Source of the DNA: JAWRCU01 sp033542235
GTDB lineage: Bacteria > Pseudomonadota > Alphaproteobacteria > Rhizobiales > Rhizobiaceae
Direction of reading: 5' to 3'
Assembly: GCF_033542235.1 (NCBI RefSeq)
Contig: NZ_JAWRCU010000005.1
Span: 438,762 to 502,761 of the forward strand
DNA: 64,000 nt
In this document: positions 26,920 through 35,349 of the stretch, in pieces
Numbering within the stretch: the stretch's first letter is position 1
How the letters are laid out: each line of letters starts with the position of its first letter
The notes under the pieces: generated by a model
What the model saw: the letters and a program-made list of their open reading frames with translations, nothing else
The model's database searches: none
Told to the model about the DNA's origin: nothing
Made by a program: the position numbers and the translations under genes

Positions 26920-28629
26920 CTATTGGTTTTCGAGTTCCGCCTCGATTTCTGCCCCCTGTCCTACCCGATTGACCGCCGCGCCATTGACGACGTGTCGGCC
27001 GGTAGCGCCTTCGAGCAATGTCGTGAGCGGGTCTGCGCCGGGCGTATAGCCACCCTGGCGCAGGATCTCTTCGACGATCGGACGCATTGCCTGCAGCTTC
27101 AGGAGTTGGCCCGCGATGCCGTCACCGAAGCCGAGCCCACCAGATCCGTCGGTGCCGTTCCCTAGCATTCCGCCGGTGTTGAGAATCCGAATGTCCCTTA
27201 TGCTTGCGATCGGCTTGACGGCCTCGGCGATCGCGGCCGGGATGGTCTCCAGGCGCTTCTTGCCGAGCTCGAAATTGATGAAGTTCTCGCCGAGCTTGTT
27301 GCGGGCCTCGTTGTTCAACGTCGTGACGGCAGCCTCGGCCTCGCCCATGTCGCGCACGCCCTGGGCCTTGATCTTGTTGGCCTCGGCCTCGGCCGCTGCC
27401 AGCGTGCGGATTGCTTCGGACTTGTCGAGAGACGCCCTCTTCTCGGCCTCGGCCGCGACGACGACCTCGGTCGACTTCTTCTCGGCCTCCTTGCGAGCCG
27501 CGAGCACGGCAGTCTGGCGGTCGCGGTCGGCAATCTCCACGGCACCGGCGGTCACGACCTTCTCCTCGGCCGCCACGGCAAGCGCTTCGGCCGCCTTGGC
27601 CTCGGCGATCGCGTCGGACTGCTCGCGGCTCTTGTTGGCAATCGCGATCTCGTTCTCCTGCGTCGCAATCTGAAACTCGCGATCTGCGTCGGTGCGACGC
27701 TTGTTGACGGCAAGGTCGGATTCAATCACCGCGGTTTGCTCGATCTGCTTCGCGGCGGCCTGCTTCTGCGCCACCTTCTGCTCGGTCTCGATCCGGGCAC
27801 CCTCCTCCATCAGCTTGGCCGTCTGCTGGGCTTGCGCCACCTCGGCACGCGTGCTCGCGGTTTTGTTGGCGATGTCGCGTTCCTGGCTGAGCTCGGCCTC
27901 CTTCTTCTCGCGCTCGATCGACAGCGTCTGCTGCCGGGCCTCGAGGTCCTTCTGTGCGATCGCCACCTCGTTGTCACGGATGATCGCATTGCGCTCCTGC
28001 TTGCGCGACTCGGTGATCCTCTTCAGGCTGGTCAGGCCTTCGGCATCGAAGAAATTCTCGGGGTTGAAGAAACCGAGGTCGGTCTGGTCCAGCTTTGTCA
28101 GCGATACCGACTCCAGCTCCAGACCGTTCGACTTCACGTCGGACTCGACAGCCAGCTGGACGTGCTTCACGAAATCGCTGCGCTTTTCCTGCAGCTCGAG
28201 AATCCCCATGGTCGCGGCAACCGAGCGCAAGCCGTCGACGAACTTCGCCTCGACCTGCTGCCTGAGCTTCTCGGCGTCGTTGGTGAGGTCACCCAACGTC
28301 TGTGCGGCCAGCGCGATGCTCTCGGCATCCGGCCGCACCCGTACATAGAACTCGGCGCCAATGTCGACGCGCAGGCGATCCTTCGTGATCAGCGAATCCT
28401 GCTTGCTGCGCTCGACCTGCAGGCGCAGCGTCTTCAGGTTCACGCGTGCGGTCGAGTGGAAGATCGGCAGCACGACAGCGCCGCCGTCGAGAATGACCTT
28501 CTTGCCCCCGAGCCCTGTTCGCACGAAGGCCTCGTCGCGCGTCGAGCGCCGGTAGAGTGTTGTGAATACGATGCCGATGACGACGATGAGCAGCACGCCC
28601 ACCAGGGCGGGTATTGCAATATTGAACAT
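26920..28629 (-). CDS. Flotillin family protein (YqiK-like)
   Basis: A 569-residue SPFH/flotillin scaffold protein of membrane microdomains. One N-terminal membrane anchor (ALVGVLLIVVIGIVFTTLY) is followed by the SPFH domain (~residues 35-220). A very long Ala/Glu/Lys-rich coiled coil (~220-470, with EAEKKSTEVVVAAEAEKRAS) and a Gly-rich tail complete it. It lies 14 bases after an NfeD/YqiJ-like partner gene, the usual pairing for bacterial flotillins. Expected role: organising lipid domains and membrane protein complexes. Confidence 0.93.
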   Translation of the reverse strand: MFNIAIPALVGVLLIVVIGIVFTTLYRRSTRDEAFVRTGLGGKKVILDGGAVVLPIFHSTARVNLKTLRLQVERSKQDSLITKDRLRVDIGAEFYVRVRPDAESIALAAQTLGDLTNDAEKLRQQVEAKFVDGLRSVAATMGILELQEKRSDFVKHVQLAVESDVKSNGLELESVSLTKLDQTDLGFFNPENFFDAEGLTSLKRITESRKQERNAIIRDNEVAIAQKDLEARQQTLSIEREKKEAELSQERDIANKTASTRAEVAQAQQTAKLMEEGARIETEQKVAQKQAAAKQIEQTAVIESDLAVNKRRTDADREFQIATQENEIAIANKSREQSDAIAEAKAAEALAVAAEEKVVTAGAVEIADRDRQTAVLAARKEAEKKSTEVVVAAEAEKRASLDKSEAIRTLAAAEAEANKIKAQGVRDMGEAEAAVTTLNNEARNKLGENFINFELGKKRLETIPAAIAEAVKPIASIRDIRILNTGGMLGNGTDGSGGLGFGDGIAGQLLKLQAMRPIVEEILRQGGYTPGADPLTTLLEGATGRHVVNGAAVNRVGQGAEIEAELENQ

Positions 28630-28643
28630 GGGAGCCCCCCAAT

Positions 28644-29300
28644 TCAGCTGTTGCCGGAAACCGTACTTGAAGCGAGATCGACTGGAGCGCCAATCGCAAC
28701 GAAGCGCGTATCTTCCCGATCGACGAGCAGCACCGTTGCGCCTTGCGGCAAGGGGTCCGATTCAGGAGCGGCCGAGGCCGACACGAAGTGCACGTTGCCG
28801 TGAACGTCCTTCAATCGCACGCGGCCGGGAAGGCCATGGTCGAGCGGACCGACCACGACTTCGCCAATCCGGCCCACCAGGTCGGTGAGCTCGACCGCGT
28901 AGCTCTCGTCTTGCGGGATGATCCCGCCGACAAGATCGGTCGACCAGCGGACGAGGGGGAGTGCAGCGAGGAATGCGAGCGGCGCGGCGACGAACGCCGG
29001 CAACGGCCCGCCGAGGCTCCACGCCGCCTCCTGGATCACGAAACCCGACATCGCGAACATGCCAAGGAACAAGAGCACGAAGATCAGCAGCGGAACGCCA
29101 CCAACGTTGAGCCACGAGATCACGTTGAGCAGGCCGTGATCGGGATGGCTGTCGAAGTCAATGGCCTTGCCGACCAGCTCGCTGAGCGAAAAGCCGACCA
29201 GCATAGTGGCCACTTCGGTCAGGCCGATGACGAGGATCATCACCGCCGCAACCGCGAACGGCTGGGCTTCCGGCGCCATGAAGTGCTCGAGAAGAGTCAT
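28644..29300 (-). CDS. YqiJ/NfeD-like membrane protein with OB-fold
   Basis: A 218-residue membrane protein with three to four helices, beginning FAVAAVMILVIGLTEVATML and including VPLLIFVLLFLGMFAMSGFV and an Ala/Pro-rich helix. A C-terminal OB-like domain follows (LVGRIGEVVVGPLDHGLPGR then GATVLLVDREDTRFVAI). This matches YqiJ, the partner of YqiK flotillin. ATG 29300 is chosen because it begins just before the first helix; longer starts at 29315 and 29432 add residues that do not look membrane-related. It is probably the first gene of the two-gene flotillin operon. Confidence 0.85.
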   Translation of the reverse strand: MTLLEHFMAPEAQPFAVAAVMILVIGLTEVATMLVGFSLSELVGKAIDFDSHPDHGLLNVISWLNVGGVPLLIFVLLFLGMFAMSGFVIQEAAWSLGGPLPAFVAAPLAFLAALPLVRWSTDLVGGIIPQDESYAVELTDLVGRIGEVVVGPLDHGLPGRVRLKDVHGNVHFVSASAAPESDPLPQGATVLLVDREDTRFVAIGAPVDLASSTVSGNS

Positions 29301-29432
29301 CGGAGATACCGCCATCGGAACTGAGAATTGGACTTCAAGAACTGACCAAGCGCCGCATCTGCGTTCCGACGATCGCCCGCCGGACGTCAAACACGTCTTT
29401 AAAAACCATGAGGACGGCAGGATGAAAGACAA

Positions 29433-29782
29433 TCATGTATAAGAATGTAGAGCTACCCTTTTACACTCTATAAGAGGTTTTCCCCAAAATTTTTCTATGA
29501 GCCGTGTCTAATGCAAAGCAGCGATACTTCGATACTGATTCGCCAATAGGCAAACTGAGCTGCGCGGCGGCTGCATCAGGTTACTTGCTTGCCGCTTTCG
29601 CCGAGCGAGCGCTGCTGGGGCGCGGTAAAGGAGCCGCGTCTTAGCGAACGCTTCGATTTAGTGGTCTCGAGGCCATTAAAGCTGCGGCTCTAGCTGACTC
29701 GGCCATTGAGGCCGGGCATGATGTCGGCCGGCAACCTGCAGAAGAGCGGCGCCGAAAGACGACCTCTTGGAAATCAATCTGT
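29433..29782. other. Intergenic region before the IS remnant
   Basis: The left part (about 29430-29520) is unusually AT-rich for this genome and is the likely promoter region of the leftward yqiJ-flotillin pair. The rest shows no gene; it is probably decayed insertion-sequence DNA adjoining the transposase remnant. Confidence 0.4.
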
Positions 29783-30080
29783 GAAGGCGGCCGCCGTCTA
29801 CACGCTCTCGTCAAGAGCCTACGAGGGCCTTCCCGAACTGGAATACCGGTTCCTCGATCGCGACATTCTCGTCACCGCCTGCGGCCGCATCTGCATGCAT
29901 CGAAAGAAGATCAACATCTCCACCGTGCTCGCCGGTCAGAGGCTCGGCATCAAGGAAGTCGACGACGGCATTTGGCTCGTCTCCTTCATGCACTATGATC
30001 TCGGATATATCGACTTGGAACAGAGGACCTTGCAGACCATCGACAACCCGTTCGGCACGAGGTTGTCACCCACGTCTTAG
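29783..30080 (+). pseudogene. Remnant of an IS481-type transposase (C-terminal end)
   Basis: About 99 codons that match the C-terminal end of rhizobial IS481-like transposases: KKINISTVLAGQRLGIKEVD, then GIWLVSFMHYDLGYIDLE and DNPFGTRLSP. The DDE catalytic core that should precede it is missing. The frame ends at 30080, and directly after it comes TGTTACCCATGTCTCCGG, which looks like the outer end of such an element. The open frame begins at 29706, but its first ~25 residues show no similarity. A dead fragment, 45 bases from tRNA-Lys. Confidence 0.75.
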
Positions 30081-30125
30081 GTACAAACTGTTACCCATGT
30101 CTCCGGGTCGGACACATGTCCGGTG

Positions 30126-30201
30126 TGGTGAGCGCACTGGGACTCGAACCCAGGACCTACTGATTAAAAGTCAGTTGCTCTACCGGCTGAGCTATGCGCT
30201 C
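30126..30201 (-). tRNA. tRNA-Lys (anticodon TTT)
   Basis: A full cloverleaf on the minus strand. The acceptor stem is GAGCGCA paired with TGCGCTC, T8 A9 are in place, and the D-arm starts GCTC. The anticodon loop CTTTTAA carries TTT between arms ACTGA and TCAGT, and the T-arm contains GGTTCGAGTCC. Discriminator A and an encoded CCA end the gene. Length is 76 bases including CCA. Confidence 0.97.
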
Positions 30202-30467
30202 CCGCGGGCGAAAAGGCCGCCCCCGAAATTGGCGCGGAACATAGGGAGAGAGGTTCATCCGGTCAACCGCAAATCCAAAGCCATCCAGCCTCTATTTGCC
30301 GCGGAGAAACATCGCCTTCTCTTGTCCGCTCCTCCCATGGCTGTCCCAGCCGGCCGGATCGCGCCGCCCTCGATCCGTCGGCCGACGCATTCCGTCGGCG
30401 TAGCCTGCCAACCCGTTCAATTCCCAAGCAAGCGGACGTGATCCAGAAGTGACGGAACTCCCTTGTT

Positions 30468-30486
30468 TTGCGGCACGTTGCCGCAA
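30468..30486. promoter_or_regulatory. Perfect palindrome before the BA14K gene
   Basis: TTGCGGCA-CGT-TGCCGCAA is an 8-base perfect inverted repeat, 36 bases before the start codon of the BA14K protein. It could be an operator or a leader hairpin. A diverged version (TTCTGCGGTACGTTCCCGAC and following) appears near 31155, upstream of the second small secreted protein, which suggests an old duplication of this upstream region. Confidence 0.45.
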
Positions 30487-30522
30487 TCGGACCGACGACC
30501 ACCATACGTGAGGAGAATGATA

Positions 30523-30975
30523 ATGAAGCCTTTGTCAGGTCTCGTTGCGGCGTCGCTCGCCGCGTCATTCGCAGCTGCATCCGCGCTGCCCCTCAACGCG
30601 GCTCCTCTTTCAATGCCGCAACCAGCAACGGCGGTAACCGACCTTACAATGGTCCAGTACGAGCAGAATTGGAAAGCCTTGCCGCCGATCTTCGGCGCCG
30701 CCCCCAAGGACATCCAGCTGCAAGGAGACATTGCATATTACAACGGGTATCGCGGTTATCGTTATAAGCGCGAGGGGTATATCGAGCATGAGGGATGGTG
30801 GTTCCCGGCTGCGGCATTCCCCGACCGCACTACGACGGGCTCGATCAGGAGGGCGCCACTCTCCAGGGCACACGTCGACTGGTGCATGGCCCACTTCCAA
30901 ACCTACCGCCCGGCCGACAACACCTATTCGCCGCCGCGTGGCCCGCGCAAAGAGTGCGTCTCACCTTACATGTGA
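30523..30975 (+). CDS. BA14K family secreted protein
   Basis: A 150-residue exported protein. A signal peptide (MKPLSGLVAASLAASFAAAS with cleavage near residue 25) precedes a Tyr/Gly-rich middle, and the BA14K signature follows at the C-terminus: HVDWCMAHFQTYRPADNTY, then GPRKECVSPY. BA14K was described as a Brucella immunoreactive protein with lectin-like properties; the family is common in rhizobia and its role is not settled. ATG 30523 is preceded by AGGAG at good spacing. The region 30202-30522 before it holds no other gene apart from a palindrome at 30468-30486. Confidence 0.88.
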   Translation: MKPLSGLVAASLAASFAAASALPLNAAPLSMPQPATAVTDLTMVQYEQNWKALPPIFGAAPKDIQLQGDIAYYNGYRGYRYKREGYIEHEGWWFPAAAFPDRTTTGSIRRAPLSRAHVDWCMAHFQTYRPADNTYSPPRGPRKECVSPYM

Positions 30976-31546
30976 GGGTGCGTGCCTCGGCAACAGGTTG
31001 AGGTCTGGTCATGTATCTCTAATGAACCGCGCCAACCCTGGCGCGGGTCCGCCAGTTTCCGTTCGGTCCTTCTCCGACCTGAGCCAAAGCTCTGCGCCGG
31101 CTATCGGCCGTTCTCGCGGAGTCCAATAATCGGTGCCTTGCAGCGAGACCAAGTTTTCTGCGGTACGTTCCCGACGCAACCTCCGTCTTGAAGCAAGGCC
31201 ACGCGCGAACAACTGCGCGGGCGTGCGGCACCTGAAAGTTGCAGCGTCCATCCATCTATCCCCAATCGCCAGTCCGGGCGCGGCTCCGAGTGCCGTTCTG
31301 TTCGATCCTGGTCCGACCTGTCGAAGTTCGCCGTATTTTCACATCTGAGCAAAGTTCGGAATGGCAATTTCCATTTTAATCAATGACTTATGGCCTCGCG
31401 TTACTTTTGATAATTCGCCCGGGCCATGCTCCTCTGCCGGCTCTCGGCTGTTTTCCGCTTCCAACAATGAGTGAACTTAACATCGGAACCAATCTTCGCT
31501 GGAGGGCGTTGCCACAACGATTACTCCAAGTTGAAGGAGGCTAACG
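30976..31546. other. Long intergenic region, probably decayed sequence
   Basis: No open frame here is convincing on either strand. The segment around 31150-31175 resembles the palindromic upstream region of the BA14K gene (30460-30486), so the stretch may contain a decayed copy of that gene's front end. The last 20 bases carry the ribosome-binding site AAGGAGG of the next gene. Confidence 0.4.
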
Positions 31547-31903
31547 ATGAAGAAGATGGTCCTATCCGGCCTGATGGCCACAGCCTTGGCAGCATCGTTC
31601 GCAATCGCGAGCGGTGGGCCGGCAAACGCGGCGCCGGTCTATGTGTCGCCATCCGTGCAGGCGAAATCGTCGATGGATGTTCAGAAGGTCCAATACAGGC
31701 GGGAATGGCGTGACGGGTACTGGCAGTACCGGCATCACCTCCGCCGGGATCGGTGGGAAAGGCGGCATGCGTGGCGGGCTCGCCAAGCGAACCGCTGGGC
31801 AATGCGGCAGGAGTGGCACCGCCGCCACTATTATGACGACTACTATCGTCCCCACTACCGCTATCACCACCGCCCAGGGATAAGCCTGTATTTCTCAAAC
31901 TGA
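31547..31903 (+). CDS. Small basic secreted protein, rich in Arg/His/Tyr
   Basis: A 118-residue exported protein with a clear signal peptide (MKKMVLSGLMATALAASFAI, cut near ANAA). The mature part is strongly basic: after KVQYRREWRDGYWQYRHH comes an Arg/Trp/His-rich run and a tail RPHYRYHHRPGISLYFSN. Such Tyr/His/Arg-rich small secreted proteins are frequent in rhizobia beside BA14K genes; their role is unknown. AAGGAGG lies 6 bases before the ATG. The first ~30 residues resemble those of the BA14K neighbour, so the two may be related by duplication. Confidence 0.8.
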   Translation: MKKMVLSGLMATALAASFAIASGGPANAAPVYVSPSVQAKSSMDVQKVQYRREWRDGYWQYRHHLRRDRWERRHAWRARQANRWAMRQEWHRRHYYDDYYRPHYRYHHRPGISLYFSN

Positions 31904-32044
31904 CAGGTAAAACTGGCGACAACGCCTAAGGTTGCGTCCGCGCCGGAAGCAAGATCCCCGACGGGTTGTGGGGCGAACAACGGCGCGGGCGCTATCGTTT
32001 CTCCGCACAGGAAGCAGCGCATTGCCGTATAGCTAAGACTAGGG

Positions 32045-32103
32045 GGGAATAGCGAATAGCGAATAGTTGCTAGATATTCCCCTACTCGCTATTCGCTATT
32101 CCC
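32045..32103. repeat. Inverted repeat built from GAATAGC units
   Basis: Tandem copies of GAATAGC (left arm 32045-32066) are mirrored by a 22-base right arm at 32082-32103 with one mismatch and a 15-base loop. It lies between a rightward gene and the end of the leftward glpK, so it could act as a terminator for both. The short tandem unit also makes it look like a mobile or slippage-derived intergenic repeat. Confidence 0.7.
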
Positions 32104-32117
32104 TATTCGCTGCTTTC

Positions 32118-33605
32118 TCACATCAACGTTCGCCGCACCGCCTCGTGCCAGCCCGCTAGCTTGCGCTTGCGCGTGACCTCGTCCATCGCCGGCTTGAAGC
32201 GGCGTTCGAGCGACCAGGATTTCGCGAAATCCTGCGCCTTCGGCCACACGCCTGCCCGCGAGCCGGCGAGCCAGGCGGCGCCCAGTGCCGTCGTCTCGAG
32301 AATCGCCGGCCGGTCGACCGGCGCATCGAGAATGTCGGCGAGCCGCTGCATGGTCCAGTCCGATGCAACCATGCCGCCGTCGACGCGCAGCACCGTCTTC
32401 GCGGACGCGACTTTCCAATCCTTTTTCATCGCGTCGAGGAGGTCCCTCGTCTGAAAGGCGACCGATTCCAGCGCGGCACGCGCGAACTCGGCCGGGCCGG
32501 AGTTGCGGGTAAGACCATAGATCGCGCCGCGCGCCTCGGCATCCCAGTGCGGAGCGCCGAGCCCGACGAAAGCTGGCACCAGGTAGACGGCCTGGCTCTC
32601 GTCCGCCTCGGCCGCGAGCTCGCCGCTGTGCTCGGCCTTGCCTATGACCTTGATCCCGTCGCGCAACCACTGCACGGCGGCACCCGCCACGAAGATCGAG
32701 CCTTCGAGCGCATAGGTCGTCTTGCCGTCGAGCCGATAGGCGATGGTGCTGAGCAGTCGGTTTTTCGAGCGCACGAGGTCGGCGCCGGTATTGAGCAGCG
32801 CGAAGCAACCGGTGCCGTAGGTCGATTTCATCATGCCCGGCAGGAAGCAGGCTTGGCCGATGGTGGCCGCCTGCTGATCGCCGGCGACGCCCAGGATCGG
32901 GATTTCCGCTCCGAATAACGATTTTTCGGTGAAGCCGAAATCGGCCGCGCAATCTTTCACTTCCGGCAGCAGCGTAGCCGGTATGCGCAGGATGTCCAGC
33001 AATTCGGCATCCCATTCGTTGCGGACGATATTGTAGACCAGCGTGCGCGATGCATTGGTGGCATCGGTCGCATGGACCTTGCCGCCCGTGAGCCGCCAGA
33101 TCAGGAAGCTGTCGATCGTGCCGGCGATGAGCTCTCCGCTTGCGGCACGCTTGCGTGCGCCCTTCACTCGGTCGAGCAGCCAGGCGATCTTCGTGCCGGA
33201 GAAGTAAGGGTCGAGCAGCAGGCCGGTCTTTTGCGAGAACTTTCGCTCCAGCCCCTGTTTCCTGAGCTTCTGGCAGAGCGCAGAGGTGCGCCGGTCTTGC
33301 CAGACGATGGCGTTGTGGATCGGTTTGCCGGTCACCTTGTCCCAGATGACGACCGTCTCGCGCTGGTTCGTAATCCCGATAGCCGCAATGTCGGAGGCTG
33401 AGAGATGCGCAACCCTCAGCGCCTGCTTGCAGGTCGTCACCACGCTCTGCCAGATGTCCTCGGGATCGTGCTCGACCCAGCCGGACGCGGGAAAGTGCTG
33501 TCTGAATTCCTTTTGGCCGGTTCCGACCACCTTCATTGACTGATCGAAGATGATCGCACGGCTCGACGTCGTACCCTGGTCGATTGCCAGGATGAAACCA
33601 CTCAT
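32118..33605 (-). CDS. glpK: Glycerol kinase
   Basis: A 495-residue FGGY-family kinase that phosphorylates glycerol to sn-glycerol-3-phosphate in the cytoplasm. The N-terminal phosphate-1 motif FILAIDQGTTSSRAIIFD is diagnostic, followed by TNQRETVVIWDK, NAIVWQDRRT, YFSGTKIAWLLD, GVAGDQQAA and STYGTGCFALLN. ATG 33605 is preceded by GAGGGG and starts directly at MSGFILA; a longer frame to 33656 adds unrelated residues. It follows glpD by 88 bases in the same direction, so glycerol is used through GlpK then GlpD. The usual glycerol transport genes are absent from this window. Confidence 0.96.
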   Translation of the reverse strand: MSGFILAIDQGTTSSRAIIFDQSMKVVGTGQKEFRQHFPASGWVEHDPEDIWQSVVTTCKQALRVAHLSASDIAAIGITNQRETVVIWDKVTGKPIHNAIVWQDRRTSALCQKLRKQGLERKFSQKTGLLLDPYFSGTKIAWLLDRVKGARKRAASGELIAGTIDSFLIWRLTGGKVHATDATNASRTLVYNIVRNEWDAELLDILRIPATLLPEVKDCAADFGFTEKSLFGAEIPILGVAGDQQAATIGQACFLPGMMKSTYGTGCFALLNTGADLVRSKNRLLSTIAYRLDGKTTYALEGSIFVAGAAVQWLRDGIKVIGKAEHSGELAAEADESQAVYLVPAFVGLGAPHWDAEARGAIYGLTRNSGPAEFARAALESVAFQTRDLLDAMKKDWKVASAKTVLRVDGGMVASDWTMQRLADILDAPVDRPAILETTALGAAWLAGSRAGVWPKAQDFAKSWSLERRFKPAMDEVTRKRKLAGWHEAVRRTLM

Positions 33606-33693
33606 ATTTCCCCTCTCATCATGCAAAAAAGGACGGCCGGAGTGGCGTTCGCCCAAAGTTGAATCACGCCTCCTCCCAGGCTATGCCGACCAT

Positions 33694-35220
33694 CTATTCC
33701 GCTGCCGCGCTGTGCGGGTCCGCCCTCAAAGCAGTCATGAACTCATCGAGACCTGCGGCCTCCTGCCGGTTGAGCCGCAAGCCGCGCTTAGTGCGCCGCC
33801 ACAGCACATCCTCCGCGGTCGCCGCCCATTCATGCGCCATGAGATAGCGGACCTCCGCCTCGTAGAGATCCGCTCCAAAGCGCCGGCCGAGATCCGCCTC
33901 CGACTTGGCGAGCCCGAGCAGCACCCGCGCCTTTGTGCCATACAGCCGGGCAAGCCGGCGCGCGAGTTTCATGTCGAGAAAAGGATAAGAGCGCTTGAGG
34001 CCGCCGACCTCTTCCTCGAATCCGGTTACCGAAAAATCGCCGCCCGGCAGCGCGGCATGCGCAGTCCACGGCCTGCCCCTTCGCCCGAGAAGGTCCTCGA
34101 TCTTCTCCAGCATCTGCTCGGAAAGTCGGCGATAGGTCGTGATCTTGCCACCGAATATGTTGACGAGCGGCATGCCGCCGCGCGTATCGACCTTCAGCAC
34201 ATAATCGCGCGTCGCCTCCTGCGCCTTCGAGGCGCCGTCGTCATAGAGCGGGCGCACGCCGGAATAGGTCCAGACGATGTCGTCAGGCCGCACTGGATTG
34301 GAGAAATACTCGCTCGCCGCATCGCAGAGATAGCGGATCTCGGCCTCGCTGATGACGACCTTCGTCGGATCGCCGTCATAGTCCTGGTCGGTCGTGCCGA
34401 CGAGCGTGAAATCGTCCTCGTAAGGAATAGCGAAGATGATGCGCCCGTCTTTGTTCTGGAAGAAATAGGCGCGCGGATCTTCGAATTTCTTCGGCACGAC
34501 GATATGGCTGCCCCTGACCAGGCGGACATTGTGCACGTGGTCGTGACCGAGCGCGCCCGCTAGCACATGATCGACCCAAGGGCCGGCTGCATTCACGATC
34601 ATGCGCGCGCGCACCTGCTCGATCTCGCCGCTCCAGACGTCTTCGACGTCCACAAGCCAATGATCGCCCTCCGTCCGGGCGCTGACAACCTTGGCGCGAG
34701 TACGAATGACTGCTCCGCGGTCGGCCGCATCGCGCGCATTGAGCACGACCAGGCGCGCATCGTTCACCCAGCAATCCGAATACTCGAAAGCCTTCGAGAA
34801 AAGCGGTTTCAGCGGCTTCCCGGCTGGGTCTTCGCTCATGTCGAGCGTCCTGGTCTTAGGCAGGAGTTTGCGGCCGCCGATGTGATCGTAGAGGAAAAGG
34901 CCGAGCCTGAGCAGCCAGGCAGGCCGCAGCCCCTCGGCATAAGGCAGCACGAAACGCAAAGGCCAGATGATGTGCGGCGCCATCCGCCACAGCACTTCGC
35001 GCTCCTTCAGCGCCTCCCGCACCAGCCGAAACTCGTAGTGTTCGAGATAGCGCAGCCCGCCGTGAATCAGCTTGGTCGAACCAGACGAGGTGCCGCTCGC
35101 CAGGTCGTCCATCTCGGCGAGATAAACCGAAAAGCCACGGCCGGCTGCATCACGAGCGATTCCGCAGCCATTGATGCCGCCGCCTATGATGAAAATGTCA
35201 TGGATCGTGGACTGATCCAC
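33694..35220 (-). CDS. glpD: Aerobic glycerol-3-phosphate dehydrogenase
   Basis: A 508-residue FAD-dependent, membrane-associated enzyme that oxidises glycerol-3-phosphate to dihydroxyacetone phosphate and passes electrons to quinone. The FAD-binding motif IIGGGINGCGIARDAAGRG is at residues 11-29, then SGTSSGSTKLIHGGLRYLEH. RLVRGSHIVVPK, TYSGVRPLYDD and GGKITTYRRLSE follow in the usual order. Length is typical. A strong sigma-70-type promoter lies upstream at 35282-35309. Confidence 0.96.
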   Translation of the reverse strand: MDQSTIHDIFIIGGGINGCGIARDAAGRGFSVYLAEMDDLASGTSSGSTKLIHGGLRYLEHYEFRLVREALKEREVLWRMAPHIIWPLRFVLPYAEGLRPAWLLRLGLFLYDHIGGRKLLPKTRTLDMSEDPAGKPLKPLFSKAFEYSDCWVNDARLVVLNARDAADRGAVIRTRAKVVSARTEGDHWLVDVEDVWSGEIEQVRARMIVNAAGPWVDHVLAGALGHDHVHNVRLVRGSHIVVPKKFEDPRAYFFQNKDGRIIFAIPYEDDFTLVGTTDQDYDGDPTKVVISEAEIRYLCDAASEYFSNPVRPDDIVWTYSGVRPLYDDGASKAQEATRDYVLKVDTRGGMPLVNIFGGKITTYRRLSEQMLEKIEDLLGRRGRPWTAHAALPGGDFSVTGFEEEVGGLKRSYPFLDMKLARRLARLYGTKARVLLGLAKSEADLGRRFGADLYEAEVRYLMAHEWAATAEDVLWRRTKRGLRLNRQEAAGLDEFMTALRADPHSAAAE

Positions 35221-35281
35221 TGGGGCGCCTCCCGCGCCTTCGCACTGCAGAATTATCGTAGTCAGTCGAAAGCCGCTCGGA

Positions 35282-35309
35282 ATTATTTCGAACGCATATC
35301 GAATGTCAA
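35282..35309 (-). promoter_or_regulatory. Sigma-70 promoter of glpD with overlapping TTCG motifs
   Basis: On the minus strand TTGACA (35309-35304) and AATAAT (35287-35282) are 16 bases apart, close to consensus and about 60 bases before the glpD start. The promoter is threaded with TTCG/TTCGAA copies and preceded by ATTTCGTTTG, which shares TTTCGTTT with the palindrome upstream of glpR. This suggests GlpR binds here and represses glpD-glpK. Confidence 0.6.
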
Positions 35310-35349
35310 ACGAAATTCGAATCTGGCCGGGCTCATGCCTTCAGGCGTG

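Noticed and set aside
25254..26972. 572-codon open frame on the plus strand
   Set aside because: It mirrors matB; composition is His/Arg/Gln-rich with no domain, as expected of antisense reading.
32041..32110. CRISPR array
   Set aside because: The repeated unit is only 7 bases, forms a palindrome and has no spacers. No CRISPR array was seen anywhere in the window.
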